14,937 nt of DNA from Gammaproteobacteria bacterium (GTDB lineage Bacteria > Pseudomonadota > Gammaproteobacteria > Pseudomonadales > Pseudohongiellaceae): positions 7,220 to 22,156 of the forward strand of contig DORE01000082.1 in the NCBI GenBank assembly GCA_003514305.1, in the 5' to 3' direction. The first letter of the stretch is position 1. Every line of letters begins with the position of its first letter. Both the position numbers and the translations under genes were made by a program. Shown here piece after piece: positions 13,841 to 14,937 of the stretch. The notes beneath the pieces are model-generated. The model saw nothing but the letters and a program-made list of their open reading frames with translations, was not told where the DNA came from and made no database searches.

Positions 13841-13871
13841 GACATCGCAGCCAATCGTAAAACAGGACGCC

Positions 13872-14918
13872 TCAGTATATGAACATTGCATCACCATAAC
13901 TAAAGAATCGATATTCTTCCCGGATCGCCTCCTGATAAGCGTCAAGTAGCTTTTTTTGAGAGCAAAAAGCACTCACCAGCATTAAAAGGGTTGATTCCGG
14001 CAGATGAAAATTAGTGATCATCGCATCGACCAGCTTGAACTTATAACCTGGATAGATAAAGATATCTGTCTCACCCGAAAAAGGCTCCAACCCTCCGACT
14101 TTTGCGGCAGCTTCCAAACTGCGTACTGACGTTGTACCTACGGCAATCACTCGCCCGCCGCGGTTACGCGCGGTGTTGATCCGTTCGCAAGCAGAACTGT
14201 TGATCTCCACTAACTCAGAATGCATTTTGTGCTCGGTAATGTCTTCAACACGCACCGGCTGGAAGGTTCCCGCGCCAACGTGCAGGGTAATAAATGCTTG
14301 ACCTACTCCCTTTTCACTTGCAGCCAAGAGCAACGATTCATCAAAATGCAGGCCGGCCGTTGGCGCAGCAACAGCACCAGGCACTCGCGCATAAACCGTC
14401 TGGTAGCGCTCTCTGTCCTGAATTTCGTCTTTTCGTTTAATATAGGGCGGCAACGGCATATGACCGAACCTATCAAGCAGATCTTGCAGGTGATAATCGG
14501 AGTCAGCAGCAAGCACAAAGAATTCACCTTCCCGTCGCTCAACTTTAAGGTTACTTCCCTGAACTAGAATCTTGTCCTCACGCGTTACAGTAAGGGCGAT
14601 CCTACTACCGGGGTTTAGCGACTTGCTGGCCCGGATCTGGGCGAGTAATTGACCTCCCCCAAGCTCCCTCTCAATTAAAATTTCAACCCGGCCACCACTT
14701 TCTTTTCGGCCATACAGGCGAGCGGGGATAACCCGCGTATTGTTGAAGACCAGCACATCCTCAGGCTGAAGAAATTCGAGTAATTCAACAAACCGATGAT
14801 GCGATACTCGACCGTCTTCACGCTTTAACGTCAGCATCCTGCTGGCTGAACGCTCTGACGCAGGATGCTTGGCAATAAGTCGCTCGGGCAGGGTATAAGT
14901 GAAATCGCTCAGTCGCAT
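13872..14918 (-). CDS. queA: S-adenosylmethionine:tRNA ribosyltransferase-isomerase
   Basis: QueA transfers and isomerises the ribose of SAM onto preQ1 at tRNA position 34, giving epoxyqueuosine. The 348-residue product is full length for the family. It opens with the usual MRLSDFTYTLPERLIAKHP. It contains the conserved FNNTRVIPARLYG, GHMPLPPYIKR, RYQTVYARVPGAVAAPTAGLHF and HVGAGTFQPVR segments, and ends with LVSAF...AYQEAIREEYRFFSYGDAMFI. The start at 14918 agrees with the family. Only 19 bases of upstream sequence are in view, so the promoter cannot be judged. tgt, which usually follows queA, is not downstream. mdh takes that place after a 129-base gap. Confidence 0.97.
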   Translation of the reverse strand: MRLSDFTYTLPERLIAKHPASERSASRMLTLKREDGRVSHHRFVELLEFLQPEDVLVFNNTRVIPARLYGRKESGGRVEILIERELGGGQLLAQIRASKSLNPGSRIALTVTREDKILVQGSNLKVERREGEFFVLAADSDYHLQDLLDRFGHMPLPPYIKRKDEIQDRERYQTVYARVPGAVAAPTAGLHFDESLLLAASEKGVGQAFITLHVGAGTFQPVRVEDITEHKMHSELVEINSSACERINTARNRGGRVIAVGTTSVRSLEAAAKVGGLEPFSGETDIFIYPGYKFKLVDAMITNFHLPESTLLMLVSAFCSQKKLLDAYQEAIREEYRFFSYGDAMFIY

Positions 14919-14937
14919 GACAAATCGGGAAGAGATG

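Noticed and set aside
13808..13845. preQ1 riboswitch next to queA
   Set aside because: The pairing order resembles a pseudoknot, but it lies after queA rather than before it. The connecting loop over stem 1 would be one base, and the conserved A-rich tail is missing.

Overview
The window looks like a chromosomal segment of a gammaproteobacterium of Pseudomonas / marine Cellvibrionales-like type. I infer this from the ndk-rlmN order next to an isc locus, a class-II pseudomonad-type LeuA of 558 residues, an RNase AM (YciV) homologue, QueA, and an Lrp relative that closely resembles the E. coli protein. Species-level placement is not possible from this stretch. No tRNA, rRNA, CRISPR array, insertion sequence or phage gene was seen. 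Nearly all the DNA is coding and most genes lie on the minus strand.

Region 1-3230 (minus strand) holds rlmN (cut by the window edge), ndk with its own promoter, and a decayed ISC iron-sulfur locus. The promoter of this locus, with a perfect half of a type-1 IscR site, survives. The iscR gene is a frameshifted and truncated remnant. iscS is intact through all catalytic residues but ends in a short divergent tail. iscU, iscA, hscB, hscA and fdx, usually found after iscS, are absent, and ndk comes next. Region 3230-3707 has no recognisable gene. A plus-strand rnm (yciV, 5'-3' exoribonuclease) follows, convergent with a small zinc-ribbon protein on the minus strand.

Region 5222-8146 (minus strand) is a compact operon, read from high to low coordinates. 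It encodes a single-domain rhodanese, an unrecognised 49-residue protein, an ECF sigma factor, a membrane-anchored zinc-binding anti-sigma factor, and a secreted coiled-coil protein of unknown function. The first four genes overlap one another and the last follows after 17 bases. It reads as a self-contained envelope-signalling unit with unknown input and output, and is the best candidate in the window for an uncharacterised system.

Region 8275-10814 has leuA (2-isopropylmalate synthase) and a divergent Lrp/AsnC-family regulator. Between them are three AT-rich inverted repeats whose centres are about 25 bp apart, probably the operators of the regulator. Region 10824-14918 (minus strand) contains queA, mdh with a good sigma-70 promoter, and a two-component pair (multi-pass LytS/YehU-type histidine kinase and LytTR response regulator) whose genes overlap by 14 bases. 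The pair may be co-transcribed with mdh.
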